A stretch of DNA of 64,000 nt from Micromonospora matsumotoense (GTDB lineage Bacteria > Actinomycetota > Actinomycetes > Mycobacteriales > Micromonosporaceae). The DNA lies in the NCBI RefSeq assembly GCF_900091525.1, contig NZ_FMCU01000022.1:1-64000 (forward strand), given 5' to 3'. This document shows, in pieces, positions 53,160 to 63,204 of this stretch (its first letter is position 1; every line of letters starts with the position of its first letter). The translations under genes and the position numbers were made by a program. The notes beneath the pieces are model-generated. The model made no database searches, was not told where the DNA came from, and was given only the letters and a program-made list of their open reading frames with translations.

Positions 53160-54236
53160 TCAGCCGATCAGCTTCGCGTACGCCGGCTTGATCACCTCGT
53201 CGATGATCGCCAACCGCTCGTCGAACGGGATGAAGGCGCTCTTCATCGCGTTGACGGTGAACCACTGGAGCTCCTTCCAGCCGTAGCCGAAGTTCTCCAC
53301 CAGCAGCGCCATCTCGCGCGACATCGAGGTGCCGCTCATCAGCCGGTTGTCGGTGTTCACCGTCACCCGGAACCGCAGCTCCCGCAGCAGCCCGATCGGG
53401 TGGTCGGCGATGGATGCCACCGCCCCGGTCTGCACGTTCGACGACGGGCACAGCTCCAGCGGGATCCGCTTGTCCCGCACGTACGCGGCCAGTCGGCCGA
53501 GCGTCGGCACCGGGCCGGGGGTGATGTCATCCACGATCCGCACCCCGTGGCCGAGCCGGTCCGCCCCGCACCACTGGATCGCCTGCCAGATCGACGGCAG
53601 CCCGAACGCCTCGCCGGCGTGGATGGTGAAGTGGAAGTTCTCCCGCTGGAGGTATTCGAAGGCGTCCAGGTGCCGGGTGGGCGGGAAGCCCGCCTCCGCG
53701 CCGGCGATGTCGAAACCCACCACCCCGGCGTCCCGGTGCCGGACGGCCAGCTCGGCGATCTCCTGCGACCGGGCGGCGTGCCGCATCGCGGTGAGCAGGG
53801 TGCCGACCCGGATCGGGGTGCCCGCCGCGGCAGCCTCCGCGCTGCCTTCGACGAAACCGGCGACGACCGCCTCGACCACCTCGTCCAGGGTGAGGTTCTG
53901 CTCCAGGTGCTGCTCGGGGGCGAACCGGACCTCGGCGTACACGACGCCGTCGGCGGCCAGGTCGAGCGCGCACTCGCGGGCCACCCGACGCAGCGCCGGG
54001 GTGGTCTGCATGACCGCGACGGTGTGCGCGAACGTCTCCAGGTAGCGCTCCAGCGAACCGGAGTGCGCCGCCTCGGCGAACCACCGGCCGAGCGCCTCGG
54101 GGTCGGTGCTGGGCAGCTCGTGACCCACCTCGGCGGCCAACTCGACGACCGTCGCCGGCCGCAGGCCGCCGTCGAGGTGATCGTGCAGCAGCGCCTTCGG
54201 GACCTTGACGATGTCCTCGTATCGGATTGCGACCAT
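53160..54236 (-). CDS. add: Adenosine deaminase
   Basis: A 358-residue zinc enzyme deaminating adenosine and deoxyadenosine to (deoxy)inosine. Metal site HDHLDGGLRP near the N-terminus; TIHAGEAFG, GADRLGHGVRI and NTDNRLMSGTSMSREM provide the other ligands and catalytic residues. TAGGGT ends 6 nt before the ATG, suggesting a leaderless message. Part of the nucleoside-salvage group. Confidence 0.94.
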   Translation of the reverse strand: MVAIRYEDIVKVPKALLHDHLDGGLRPATVVELAAEVGHELPSTDPEALGRWFAEAAHSGSLERYLETFAHTVAVMQTTPALRRVARECALDLAADGVVYAEVRFAPEQHLEQNLTLDEVVEAVVAGFVEGSAEAAAAGTPIRVGTLLTAMRHAARSQEIAELAVRHRDAGVVGFDIAGAEAGFPPTRHLDAFEYLQRENFHFTIHAGEAFGLPSIWQAIQWCGADRLGHGVRIVDDITPGPVPTLGRLAAYVRDKRIPLELCPSSNVQTGAVASIADHPIGLLRELRFRVTVNTDNRLMSGTSMSREMALLVENFGYGWKELQWFTVNAMKSAFIPFDERLAIIDEVIKPAYAKLIG

Positions 54237-54365
54237 CCCCCGACCCTAGTCACGCGCCCCGACGGCTGGCGATCAGGCTCGCGCCGACCCGCCGACCCGC
54301 CGACCCGCCGACCCGCGTGCCCGCGTGCCCGCGTGCCCGACCTGCGTGCCGGGCTGGCCCGGCTC

Positions 54366-54432
54366 GCAACATCGCCGACATGGCGGTGTCGACGCGAACG
54401 GATACCGCTACCTCGCCACACTTGAGTTGATC
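54366..54432. repeat. Palindromic intergenic repeat, degenerate copy 3
   Basis: Inverted relative to copies 1 and 2: GGATACCGCTAC (54399-54410) with flank GAGTTGATC (54424-54432) is the complement of their GTATCC arm and GATCAACTC flank. The opposite arm (54370-54390) has drifted, so the stem is broken. It lies in the divergent add/RlmA promoter region. Beside it (54285-54345) are tandem gacccgcc and gtgcccgc repeats. Confidence 0.7.
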
Positions 54433-54477
54433 AGACACACCACCGGCCCGACCGGCCCGCGCCGTAGGCTGCTGCGG

Positions 54478-55563
54478 GTGACCGCGCCGCACCCGTCCGA
54501 GCAACCCGTCGACGCGACGCACCCGCAGATCGTCGCCCGGCTGCGCTGCCCGGTCTGCGCCCAGCCGCTGGCCGCCGCCACCGACACCCGCGCGCTGCGC
54601 TGCCCCCGCCGGCACAGCTTCGACCTGGCCCGCCAGGGGTACGTCAACCTGCTCACCGGCCGCGCCCCGCACGTCGGGGACACCGCCGAGATGGTCGCCG
54701 CCCGAGCCGACTTCCTGGCAGCCGGGCACTACGACGTGATCTCGTCCGCCCTGGCCGAGGCGGCGTCATCCGCCCTGGCCGCGCCGAACGGACCGACGCA
54801 GGCGACCGAACCGACAGAGACAGGCGGACCGACAGCAACCACCGGACCGACAGAGACGACCGGACCAGCAGCAGCGACCGCGCCGGCGCAGGCGGGCGAA
54901 CACGCGGAGACGACCGGCGCGGCGCAGGTGGGCGGACCGGTAGAGGCGAACGGGAGCGCGGACCGCCAGGCGGAGGCGGGCTTCGGGGCGTACCCGCTGG
55001 TGGTGGATGCCGGGGCGGGCACCGGGTGGCACCTCGCGGCGGTGCTGGCGGCGCTGCCCGACGCCGTCGGTCTGGCCCTGGACGTCGCCAAGCCGGCGCT
55101 GCGCCGCGCCGCCCGCGCCCATCCCCGGGCCGCCGCCGCGCTCGCCGACACCTGGCAGCAGCTGCCGCTGGCCGACCGGTCGGTCGCCGTGCTGCTCAAC
55201 GTCTTCGCCCCGCGCAACGGCGTCGAGTTCCACCGGGTGCTCCACCCGGCCGGGGCGCTGCTGGTGGTCACGCCCACCGACGCCCACCTCGCCGAGTTGG
55301 TCGACGTGCTCGGGCTGCTGCGGGTCGACCCGGCCAAGGCCGACCGGGTCGCCGACAGCCTCGCCGGGCAGTTCACGCCGGAACGCACCGCCGTGCACAC
55401 CGCCCGGCTCACCCTCGACCGGGCCGAGGTGGCCACCCTGGTCGGGATGGGGCCGAGCGCCTGGCACACCGACCCGCTGCGGCTCGCCGCCGCGATCGAG
55501 GCACTGCCCACCCCGGTCACCGTGACCGCCTCGGTACGCCTCACCGCCTGGCGACCCCGCTGA
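54478..55563 (+). CDS. RlmA-type 23S rRNA (guanine-N1) methyltransferase
   Basis: A 361-residue SAM-dependent methyltransferase with N-terminal zinc finger (RLRCPVCAQPL, RCPRRHSFDLARQGYVNLL) and Rossmann motif VVDAGAGTGWHLAAVLA. This is the RlmA family; the Gram-positive RlmA(II) members methylate G748 of 23S rRNA and can give tylosin/mycinamicin resistance. A Thr/Pro/Ala insert of about 60 residues (about 100-160) between finger and catalytic domain is unusual. TAGGCT ends 7 nt before GTG 54478. Which guanine it modifies is not deducible. Confidence 0.85.
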   Translation: MTAPHPSEQPVDATHPQIVARLRCPVCAQPLAAATDTRALRCPRRHSFDLARQGYVNLLTGRAPHVGDTAEMVAARADFLAAGHYDVISSALAEAASSALAAPNGPTQATEPTETGGPTATTGPTETTGPAAATAPAQAGEHAETTGAAQVGGPVEANGSADRQAEAGFGAYPLVVDAGAGTGWHLAAVLAALPDAVGLALDVAKPALRRAARAHPRAAAALADTWQQLPLADRSVAVLLNVFAPRNGVEFHRVLHPAGALLVVTPTDAHLAELVDVLGLLRVDPAKADRVADSLAGQFTPERTAVHTARLTLDRAEVATLVGMGPSAWHTDPLRLAAAIEALPTPVTVTASVRLTAWRPR

Positions 55564-55654
55564 CCACGGCGTCACCGGGCACGGGACGACCCGGTCGACC
55601 ACGACGTGACGGGGGGACCGGCCGGTCGCCGGGCCACGAGGGCCCTCCGCCGGC

Positions 55655-56335
55655 TCAGGTGGAGAGGTCGACCTCTTCCCAGCCCGGCGGCTCGTCGTGG
55701 TAGGGCCCGCGCAGCATCACCGCCCACTCCAACGCCCACCGGCGCTGGCCGATCGCGTTCGCGTCCACCAGGCCGGGCAGCCGCTGACCCGACTTCTCCA
55801 CCTCCAGGTACGCCCAGTCCAGGCAGTAGTGCAGGTCGAGCAGGGCGGCGGCGTCCGCCGGGTGCTGCGGGGCGGCCAGGATGCGGGCCCGCCACTGGCC
55901 GAAGGTCTCCCCACCGGCGAGGTACGGCATCCGCTCCACCAGCCGTTCGTCCACCGGGATGGTCGGGTCGAGCTGCTTGCTCAGGCCCAGCACCCAGGAC
56001 AGCGAGAAGAGCGCGTCGTGGTGCAGGACGAACGAGCGGTGGTCGCCCTTGCCGCCCACCACGAACTGCCACTCGGGCGGGGTCACCATGTCGACCAGGT
56101 GGGAGTCGAGCAGCCAGCTCATCGCGGTCTGCGCCGGCATCCCGAAGCAGCGGGCCAGGATCAGGTGCAGCACGGCGATGCGGGCCTCGATCTCCACGGT
56201 GGGCCGCAGTTCGATCTCGTCACCCGGCTCCCAGACCAGGGGAAACTGGGTCGGTGGCAGGGGCAGACGCAGCCGGGACAACTCGTCGAGGCTCGCCTCG
56301 CGGACCTCCCGGGGATCGGGCGCGGCTACCAGCAC
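55655..56335 (-). CDS. DUF4272 domain protein
   Basis: A 226-residue soluble protein matching DUF4272: ARCFGMPAQTAMSWLLDSHL, WQFVVGGKGDHRSFVLHHDA, LFSLSWVLGLSKQLDP, LLDLHYCLDWAYLEVE, and ALEWAVMLRG at the end. DUF4272 occurs widely with no proven function. GTG 56335 is the nearest in-frame start to the conserved region; an unrelated longer in-frame stretch upstream belongs to the deoA reading space. No partner gene is evident. Confidence 0.75.
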   Translation of the reverse strand: MLVAAPDPREVREASLDELSRLRLPLPPTQFPLVWEPGDEIELRPTVEIEARIAVLHLILARCFGMPAQTAMSWLLDSHLVDMVTPPEWQFVVGGKGDHRSFVLHHDALFSLSWVLGLSKQLDPTIPVDERLVERMPYLAGGETFGQWRARILAAPQHPADAAALLDLHYCLDWAYLEVEKSGQRLPGLVDANAIGQRRWALEWAVMLRGPYHDEPPGWEEVDLST

Positions 56336-56468
56336 GATCGGATTCCCTGTCTGCTCACGCGGTGTTACCGCCGTTCGGTCCCCCTGACCAGGGAGGATAG
56401 CGTTCCGTTGCGACCGGCACCATGCCGGCCGACCCCGTCGGTCGACCGGTCGCCGGTGGTGCGAACTT

Positions 56469-57749
56469 TCAGCCGATCCGCTCGATGACCAGCGGCGACG
56501 TCGCCGGCGCGACGGTCGACACCCGCACCGCACGGGCGGCCTCCGCGGCCGCCGCCGGCAGCCGGGTCGCGTCGTCGGCGCGCAGCTCGTACAGCGGTTC
56601 GCCGACCCGTACCGGATCGCCGGGGCGCTTGTGCAGCACCACCCCGGCGGCGGCGCTGACCGGGTCCTCCTTGCGGGCCCGACCGGCGCCGAGTCGCCAC
56701 GCGGCCACCCCGATGGCGTACGCGTCGACCGACTCGACGTAGCCGTCGGTGTCGGCGCGGACCACCTCGGTCTCGTGGGCGGTGGGCAGCGGGGCGTCCG
56801 GCTCACCGCCCTGGGCGCGGACCATCGCCCGCCAGGCGTCCATCGCCCGCCCGTCGCGCAGCGCGGCGGCCGGGTCGGCGTCGGGCAGGCCGGCCGCGTC
56901 GAGCATCTCCCGGGCCAACGCCAGGGTCAGCTCCACCACGTCGGCCGGGCCACCGCCGGCCAGCACCTGCACCGACTCGGTCACCTCGATCGCGTTGCCG
57001 ACGGTCAGGCCGAGCGGGGTGGACATGTCGGTGAGCAGGGCCACCGTCCGCACGCCGTGGGCGTCGCCGAGCGCCACCATGGTCCGGGCCAGTTCGCGGG
57101 CGTCGGCCACGTTCTTCATGAACGCCCCGGAGCCGACCTTGACGTCGAGGACCAGCGCACCGGTGCCCTCGGCGATCTTCTTGCTCATGATCGAGCTGGC
57201 GATCAACGGGATCGCCTCCACGGTACCGGTGACGTCGCGCAGCGCGTACAGCTTGCGGTCGGCCGGGGCGAGGGCGGCACCGGCCGCGCAGATGACCGCG
57301 CCGACGTCACGCAGTTGGGCGATGAACTCGTCGTTGCTCAGCGCCGCCCGCCAGCCGGGGATCGACTCCAGCTTGTCGAGGGTGCCGCCGGTGTGCCCGA
57401 GTCCCCGGCCGGAGAGCTGCGGCACCGCACCGCCGCAGGCCGCCACCAGCGGGGTGAGCGGCAGCGTGATCTTGTCACCGACCCCGCCGGTGGAGTGTTT
57501 GTCGACGGTCGGCCGGGCTACCGCCGAGAGGTCCAGCCGCTCCCCGCTGGCGATCATCGCGGCGGTCCACCGGGCGATCTCCGGCGTCGTCATGCCGCGC
57601 AGCAGGATCGCCATGGCCAGCGCGGACATCTGCTCGTCGGCCACCAACCCCCGGGTGTACGCGTCGACCACCCAGTCGATCTGGCCGTCGCTCAGCACAC
57701 CCCCGTCACGCTTGGCCCGGATGACGTCGACCGCGGTAAAAGCACTCAC
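56469..57749 (-). CDS. deoA: Thymidine phosphorylase
   Basis: A 426-residue pyrimidine-nucleoside phosphorylase: VDKHSTGGVGDKITLPLTPL binds phosphate, ALVLDVKVGSGAFMK and GLTVGNAIEVTESV are hallmark motifs. It splits thymidine/deoxyuridine (and possibly uridine) to base and (deoxy)ribose 1-phosphate, feeding deoC via a deoxyribomutase not seen here. GTG 57749 has AGAGGGAA upstream. It follows cdd on the same strand, a common pair. Confidence 0.94.
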   Translation of the reverse strand: MSAFTAVDVIRAKRDGGVLSDGQIDWVVDAYTRGLVADEQMSALAMAILLRGMTTPEIARWTAAMIASGERLDLSAVARPTVDKHSTGGVGDKITLPLTPLVAACGGAVPQLSGRGLGHTGGTLDKLESIPGWRAALSNDEFIAQLRDVGAVICAAGAALAPADRKLYALRDVTGTVEAIPLIASSIMSKKIAEGTGALVLDVKVGSGAFMKNVADARELARTMVALGDAHGVRTVALLTDMSTPLGLTVGNAIEVTESVQVLAGGGPADVVELTLALAREMLDAAGLPDADPAAALRDGRAMDAWRAMVRAQGGEPDAPLPTAHETEVVRADTDGYVESVDAYAIGVAAWRLGAGRARKEDPVSAAAGVVLHKRPGDPVRVGEPLYELRADDATRLPAAAAEAARAVRVSTVAPATSPLVIERIG

Positions 57750-57825
57750 CGTTGAGTTCCCTCTGAAGTCGTTGCAGAAATCGGCGCGACGGTCGGTGCA
57801 GAAGTCGGCACGACCACCGGCCGGG

Positions 57826-58536
57826 TCAGGAGGCGGCCCAGCGGACCGGGATCTCCAGCGGTGGCTCCCCCTCGCCGGCCCAGAAGATGGTGCCCTCCGC
57901 GTCCACCACCACGACCCTGGGCGTACGCGCCAACCCCCAGGTGATCGCCTCCGACGGGTGGCCCCAGCTCGGCCCCTCCTCCAGCACCCCGGGAGCGGTC
58001 TCGTCGGTATCCCCCGCCGACCGCTCCCAGTACGCCGTCCAGACCTGCCGACCGGCGGAGAGATCCGGGTGCACGAAGACGGTCCCCCGCCCTCGCCAGG
58101 CGGCCAGCCGCTCCGGCACCACCGGCACCGGGGCCCCGCCCACGACCGCCTCGATGTCGGCCACGTCGAAGGCGTACGGCAGCAGCTCCGCCATCCGCAG
58201 CGGGCCGGTCCTCGACTCGACCAGGCACTCCGGGCCACCGTTCTCCCAGAGCAGTTGCCGGCACCGGCCGCACGGCATCAGCGGCTCACCGGTCGCGTCG
58301 ACGCAGGACATCGCGACCAGCCGCCCGCCGCCGGTGGCGTGCAGCGCGGAGACCACCCCGCACTCGGCGCAGAGGGTCACCCCGTACCCGGCGTTCTCCA
58401 CGTTGCAGCCGACCACCACCCGGCCGTCGTCGACCAGGGCCGCCGCGCCGACCGGGAACTTCGAGTACGGCACGTAGGCGTGCCGCATCACCTCGGTGGC
58501 GGCGGCCCGCAGGCGCTCCCAGTCGATCTCGCTCAT
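57826..58536 (-). CDS. cdd: Cytidine deaminase with extra C-terminal domain
   Basis: A 236-residue protein. Residues 1-133 form a standard tetrameric-type cytidine deaminase: PYSKFPVGAA, NVENAGYGVTLCAECGVVSA with the catalytic Glu, and MPCGRCRQLLWE supplying zinc Cys. Common single-domain forms are about 130-150 residues. The extra 100 residues (RGTVFVHPDLSAGRQVWTAY through VVVVDAEGTIFWAGEG) match nothing I recognise but are well folded-looking, with alternating strands. Reaction: cytidine/deoxycytidine to uridine/deoxyuridine. Neighbouring deoA and the importer agree. Confidence 0.9.
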   Translation of the reverse strand: MSEIDWERLRAAATEVMRHAYVPYSKFPVGAAALVDDGRVVVGCNVENAGYGVTLCAECGVVSALHATGGGRLVAMSCVDATGEPLMPCGRCRQLLWENGGPECLVESRTGPLRMAELLPYAFDVADIEAVVGGAPVPVVPERLAAWRGRGTVFVHPDLSAGRQVWTAYWERSAGDTDETAPGVLEEGPSWGHPSEAITWGLARTPRVVVVDAEGTIFWAGEGEPPLEIPVRWAAS

Positions 58537-58648
58537 CCCCTCATTCTGCCCAGGTCACCCCGCCCCGGTGCGGGAAGGGTGCCGGCCAGCCGCCCGCCGG
58601 TCACCACCCGCCGGCACCGGGCCGTACCCGGTGGCGTCCGCCGGGAAC

Positions 58649-58688
58649 GGTGCGGGCCCGGCAGGGAGGTCCCCGCCGGGCCCGCACC
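58649..58688 (-). terminator. Terminator of the nucleoside importer operon
   Basis: A perfect 14-bp stem (GGTGCGGGCCCGGC 58649-58662 with 58675-58688) and a 12-nt loop, 12 nt after the permease stop on the minus strand. Confidence 0.75.
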
Positions 58689-58699
58689 GGGCCGGTTTC

Positions 58700-59980
58700 T
58701 CAGCCCTTGATGTACGGCTTGCCGTCGGCGGCGGGTGCCCGGACCCGACCGACCAGCCCGGCCACCGCCAGGATGGTCGCCAGGTAGGGCAGCATCGCCA
58801 GGAACTGGCTGGGGATGCTGCTGCCGATCGCGCCGAGGTAGGTGGCGAGCTGGTCGGCGAAGCCGAAGAAGAGCGCGGCGAGCAGCGCGCCGGTCGGGCT
58901 CCACCGGCCGAAGATCAGCGCGGCCAGGGCGATGAAGCCCTTTCCGCCGATCATGTTCTTGGTGAAGCTGTAGAGCGCCAGGGTGTACGACGCGCCGCCG
59001 ATGCCGGCGACCACCCCGGCCAGCAGCACGTTGCGGTAGCGCAGGCCCAGCACCTTGACCCCGAGGGTGTCGGCGGCGGTCGGGTGCTCACCCACCGACC
59101 GGGTCCGCAGACCCCACCGGGTCCGGAACAGCGCGAGGTGGATGATCAGCACCAGCAGCAGGCCGAGGTAGAGGAAGATGTTGCCCCGGAACAGCGCCGG
59201 CCCGAGCAGCGGGATGTCCTTCAGCAGCGGGATCTCCCAGTTGCCGAAGCGCGGCGCGCTGTTGTACTTCTCCGCGTTGGTCTGCATCAGCCGCTCGTAG
59301 AGGAAGCCGGTGACGCCGACCGCCAACAGGTTGAGCACCACCCCCATGACGACCTGGTCGACCAGGTAGCGGATGGCGAAGACGGCCAGCAGCAGCGAGA
59401 CGAACGCGCCGCCGATCGCCGCCGCCACCAGCCCGACCCAGACGCTGCCGCTGAGGCTGCCGAAGAGCGCGCCGCTGAACGCGCCCATCAGCAACTGTCC
59501 CTCGATGGCGACGTTGACCACGCCGGACCGTTCGCAGAGCACCCCGGCCAGCGCGCCGAAGATCAGCGGCAGGGCCAGGACGAAGGTGCCCCGGACGATG
59601 TTGACCATCGGCATGAAGTTGCGGCCCTCGGGGGCGGCGGAGACCTGCCAGCACAGGAAGCTCAGCACGAAGGCGACCAGCCCGACGCCGAGGACCACGG
59701 TGAACCAGCGCTTCGGCACCCCGGCCAGCAGCGCCCCGCCGGCCGCGGCGGCGACGATCCCGAACAGGATCGCGCCGACCGTGCCGTGGATCTCCAACGC
59801 CGCGCCACCCTCGGTCTCGCTGAGGGTGAAGCGGGCCTGCTGGCCGGTGGCCAGCGCCCCGAACAGCACGGCGGCGAGCACGCCCAGCGCCAGCAGGACC
59901 AGGCCGACCTTGCGGGGGCGGCTCCAGAAACCCTCGTCGACCGCCGCCACGGCGACGTCGGGAACAGCGGTGGTGGACAT
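58700..59980 (-). CDS. Nucleoside ABC importer permease, second subunit
   Basis: A 426-residue polytopic permease of the BPD_transp_2 class. Conserved parts: GLRTRSVGEHPTAADTLGVK, NVAIEGQLLMGAFSGALFGS, GALLAALFFGFADQLAT. It has a long N-terminal hydrophobic region. It starts 3 nt after the first permease gene. It forms the channel of a BMP-type nucleoside importer. Subtype (NupQ-like) is inferred from order. Confidence 0.88.
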   Translation of the reverse strand: MSTTAVPDVAVAAVDEGFWSRPRKVGLVLLALGVLAAVLFGALATGQQARFTLSETEGGAALEIHGTVGAILFGIVAAAAGGALLAGVPKRWFTVVLGVGLVAFVLSFLCWQVSAAPEGRNFMPMVNIVRGTFVLALPLIFGALAGVLCERSGVVNVAIEGQLLMGAFSGALFGSLSGSVWVGLVAAAIGGAFVSLLLAVFAIRYLVDQVVMGVVLNLLAVGVTGFLYERLMQTNAEKYNSAPRFGNWEIPLLKDIPLLGPALFRGNIFLYLGLLLVLIIHLALFRTRWGLRTRSVGEHPTAADTLGVKVLGLRYRNVLLAGVVAGIGGASYTLALYSFTKNMIGGKGFIALAALIFGRWSPTGALLAALFFGFADQLATYLGAIGSSIPSQFLAMLPYLATILAVAGLVGRVRAPAADGKPYIKG

Positions 59981-59983
59981 GCC

Positions 59984-61309
59984 TCACCAGCCCTTCGCGA
60001 GGCTCGTCTGCAACCGGGCGGCGCGGGCGGCCCGGAGCTGGAAGATCGCCTTCACCAGGGCCGGCGCGGCGATGAAGATGACGATCAGCGCCTGGAGCAC
60101 GGTGACCAGTTCCAGCGAGATCCCGGAGTACGACTGCATCCGGTTGCCACCGGCCTGGAGCGCGCCGAACAGCAGCGCGGCCAGCAGCACCCCCCACGGC
60201 TTCACCCGGCCGAGCAGCGCCACCAGGATGCCGTCGAAGCCGATCTGCGCGATCACCAGCGGGGTGAGCGCGTTCGCGGTCGAGCCGAGCACCATCTGGC
60301 TGCCGCCGAGCCCGGCGAGCATCCCGGCGATCACCATCACCAGCACGTACGTCTTGGTGACGCTGATGCCGGCGGTCCGCGCCGCGTCCGGGTTGGCACC
60401 GACGGCCCGCAGCTCGAAGCCGAGCGTCGACCGGTTGAGCAGCCAGGCGATGGCCCAGGTGGCCAGCACCGCGAGCAGGATGCCGGCGTGCACCCGCAGG
60501 TTGTCGCCGAGCAGCCGGGGCAGTGCGGCGGAGGAGTCGACCGGCCGGCTGATCGCGTCCGCCCGGCCCGGGTTCTGCACGCCGTTCTGCACGATGACCC
60601 AGGACAGGAAGTAGATCGCGACGTAGTTGAGCATGATCGTGTTGATCACCTCGTGCGCGCCGGTCCGGGCCTTGAGGATGCCGGGAATGAACCCCCAGAT
60701 CGCACCGCCGATGGCACCCGCGATCAGCGCGACCACCAGGTGCACCACCGGGGGCAGCGGCAACGCGAAGCCGGCCACGGCGGCCAGGATCACGCCCATC
60801 GTCGCCTGGCCCTGCGCGCCGATGTTGAACAGGCCACCCCGGAAGGCGAGCGCCACCGACAGGCCGGTGAACACCAGCGGCGCGGTGTAGGTGAGGGTCT
60901 CCGAGATCGGGCTCAACGCGGCGGTGAAGCCGGACGCCTCCGGGTCGAAGACCGCCCCCTTGAACAGGTTGGCGTACGCCTCGCTGACCACCGTCCAGCT
61001 GGCGTTGAGCGCGTCGGCCGGGCGGGCGGTGATGTAGGCGTAGGTGGCCAGCACCTCCGGGTCCGACACGATGATCAGGACCGCGCCGACCAGCATCGCC
61101 AGGACCAGCGCGAGCACGGTGACGGTCACCGTGTTGGCGGCCCAGAGGTTGTCCAGGAAGAGCCGACCCAGCGAGGGCCGGGGTTCCGGCGTGGGCTGCT
61201 TCGGTGCGGTCATCGTGGCGCCCCGGTCGGCCTTGCCGGTCGCGGCCAGCTCCGCCTCGGTCGCCGGTTCCTTGTCCGGCGAGCCGGACACCGGGTTGGG
61301 GTCGCTCAT
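59984..61309 (-). CDS. Nucleoside ABC importer permease, first subunit
   Basis: A 441-residue permease with a hydrophilic N-terminus of about 50 residues, then many membrane helices. Conserved: FRGGLFNIGAQGQATMGVIL, TGAHEVINTIMLNYVAIYFL, FELRAVGANPDAARTAGIS. ATG 61309 is chosen because it overlaps the preceding mini-ORF stop (ATGA). NupP-like partner of the second permease. Confidence 0.88.
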   Translation of the reverse strand: MSDPNPVSGSPDKEPATEAELAATGKADRGATMTAPKQPTPEPRPSLGRLFLDNLWAANTVTVTVLALVLAMLVGAVLIIVSDPEVLATYAYITARPADALNASWTVVSEAYANLFKGAVFDPEASGFTAALSPISETLTYTAPLVFTGLSVALAFRGGLFNIGAQGQATMGVILAAVAGFALPLPPVVHLVVALIAGAIGGAIWGFIPGILKARTGAHEVINTIMLNYVAIYFLSWVIVQNGVQNPGRADAISRPVDSSAALPRLLGDNLRVHAGILLAVLATWAIAWLLNRSTLGFELRAVGANPDAARTAGISVTKTYVLVMVIAGMLAGLGGSQMVLGSTANALTPLVIAQIGFDGILVALLGRVKPWGVLLAALLFGALQAGGNRMQSYSGISLELVTVLQALIVIFIAAPALVKAIFQLRAARAARLQTSLAKGW

Positions 61310-61385
61310 GCCGTCACCTCGCTGCGCTCGGTGCCGGCCCGGGACACCAGCGCGCCGGATCGATGATTCACTCGCTGGCGCTCGC

Positions 61386-61389
<4 letters not shown>
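61306..61389 (-). CDS. 27-residue mini-ORF bridging importer ATPase and permease
   Basis: Starts at an ATG overlapping the ATPase stop (ATGA) and ends at a TGA overlapping the permease ATG (ATGA). It reads MSERQRVNHRSGALVSRAGT followed by ERSEVTA. As in the cydDC junction, two ATGA overlaps make a relay. The DNA (with the segment tgaatcatcgat) looks unlike its neighbours and may be a dispersed repeat inserted into the operon; that is a recollection, not shown here. Confidence 0.55.
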
Positions 61390-63005
<1,616 letters not shown>

Positions 63006-63204
63006 CGCAACCTCCTGGAGTGCGAGCGATGGTGCAGCCTAGCTGCCGGTCGACCGGCCACCGGGGTGCCGGCCGACCGGTGCGCGGACCGGCCGCCCCG
63101 ACGCCCGTGGGTTCCCCCACGTACGCCGGGACGGCCGGTCGTCATGCCTGGTGCCCCGCCGGCCGCCGCTGCCGATGATCCCATCGCGGCGGCCGACGCG
63201 GCGG

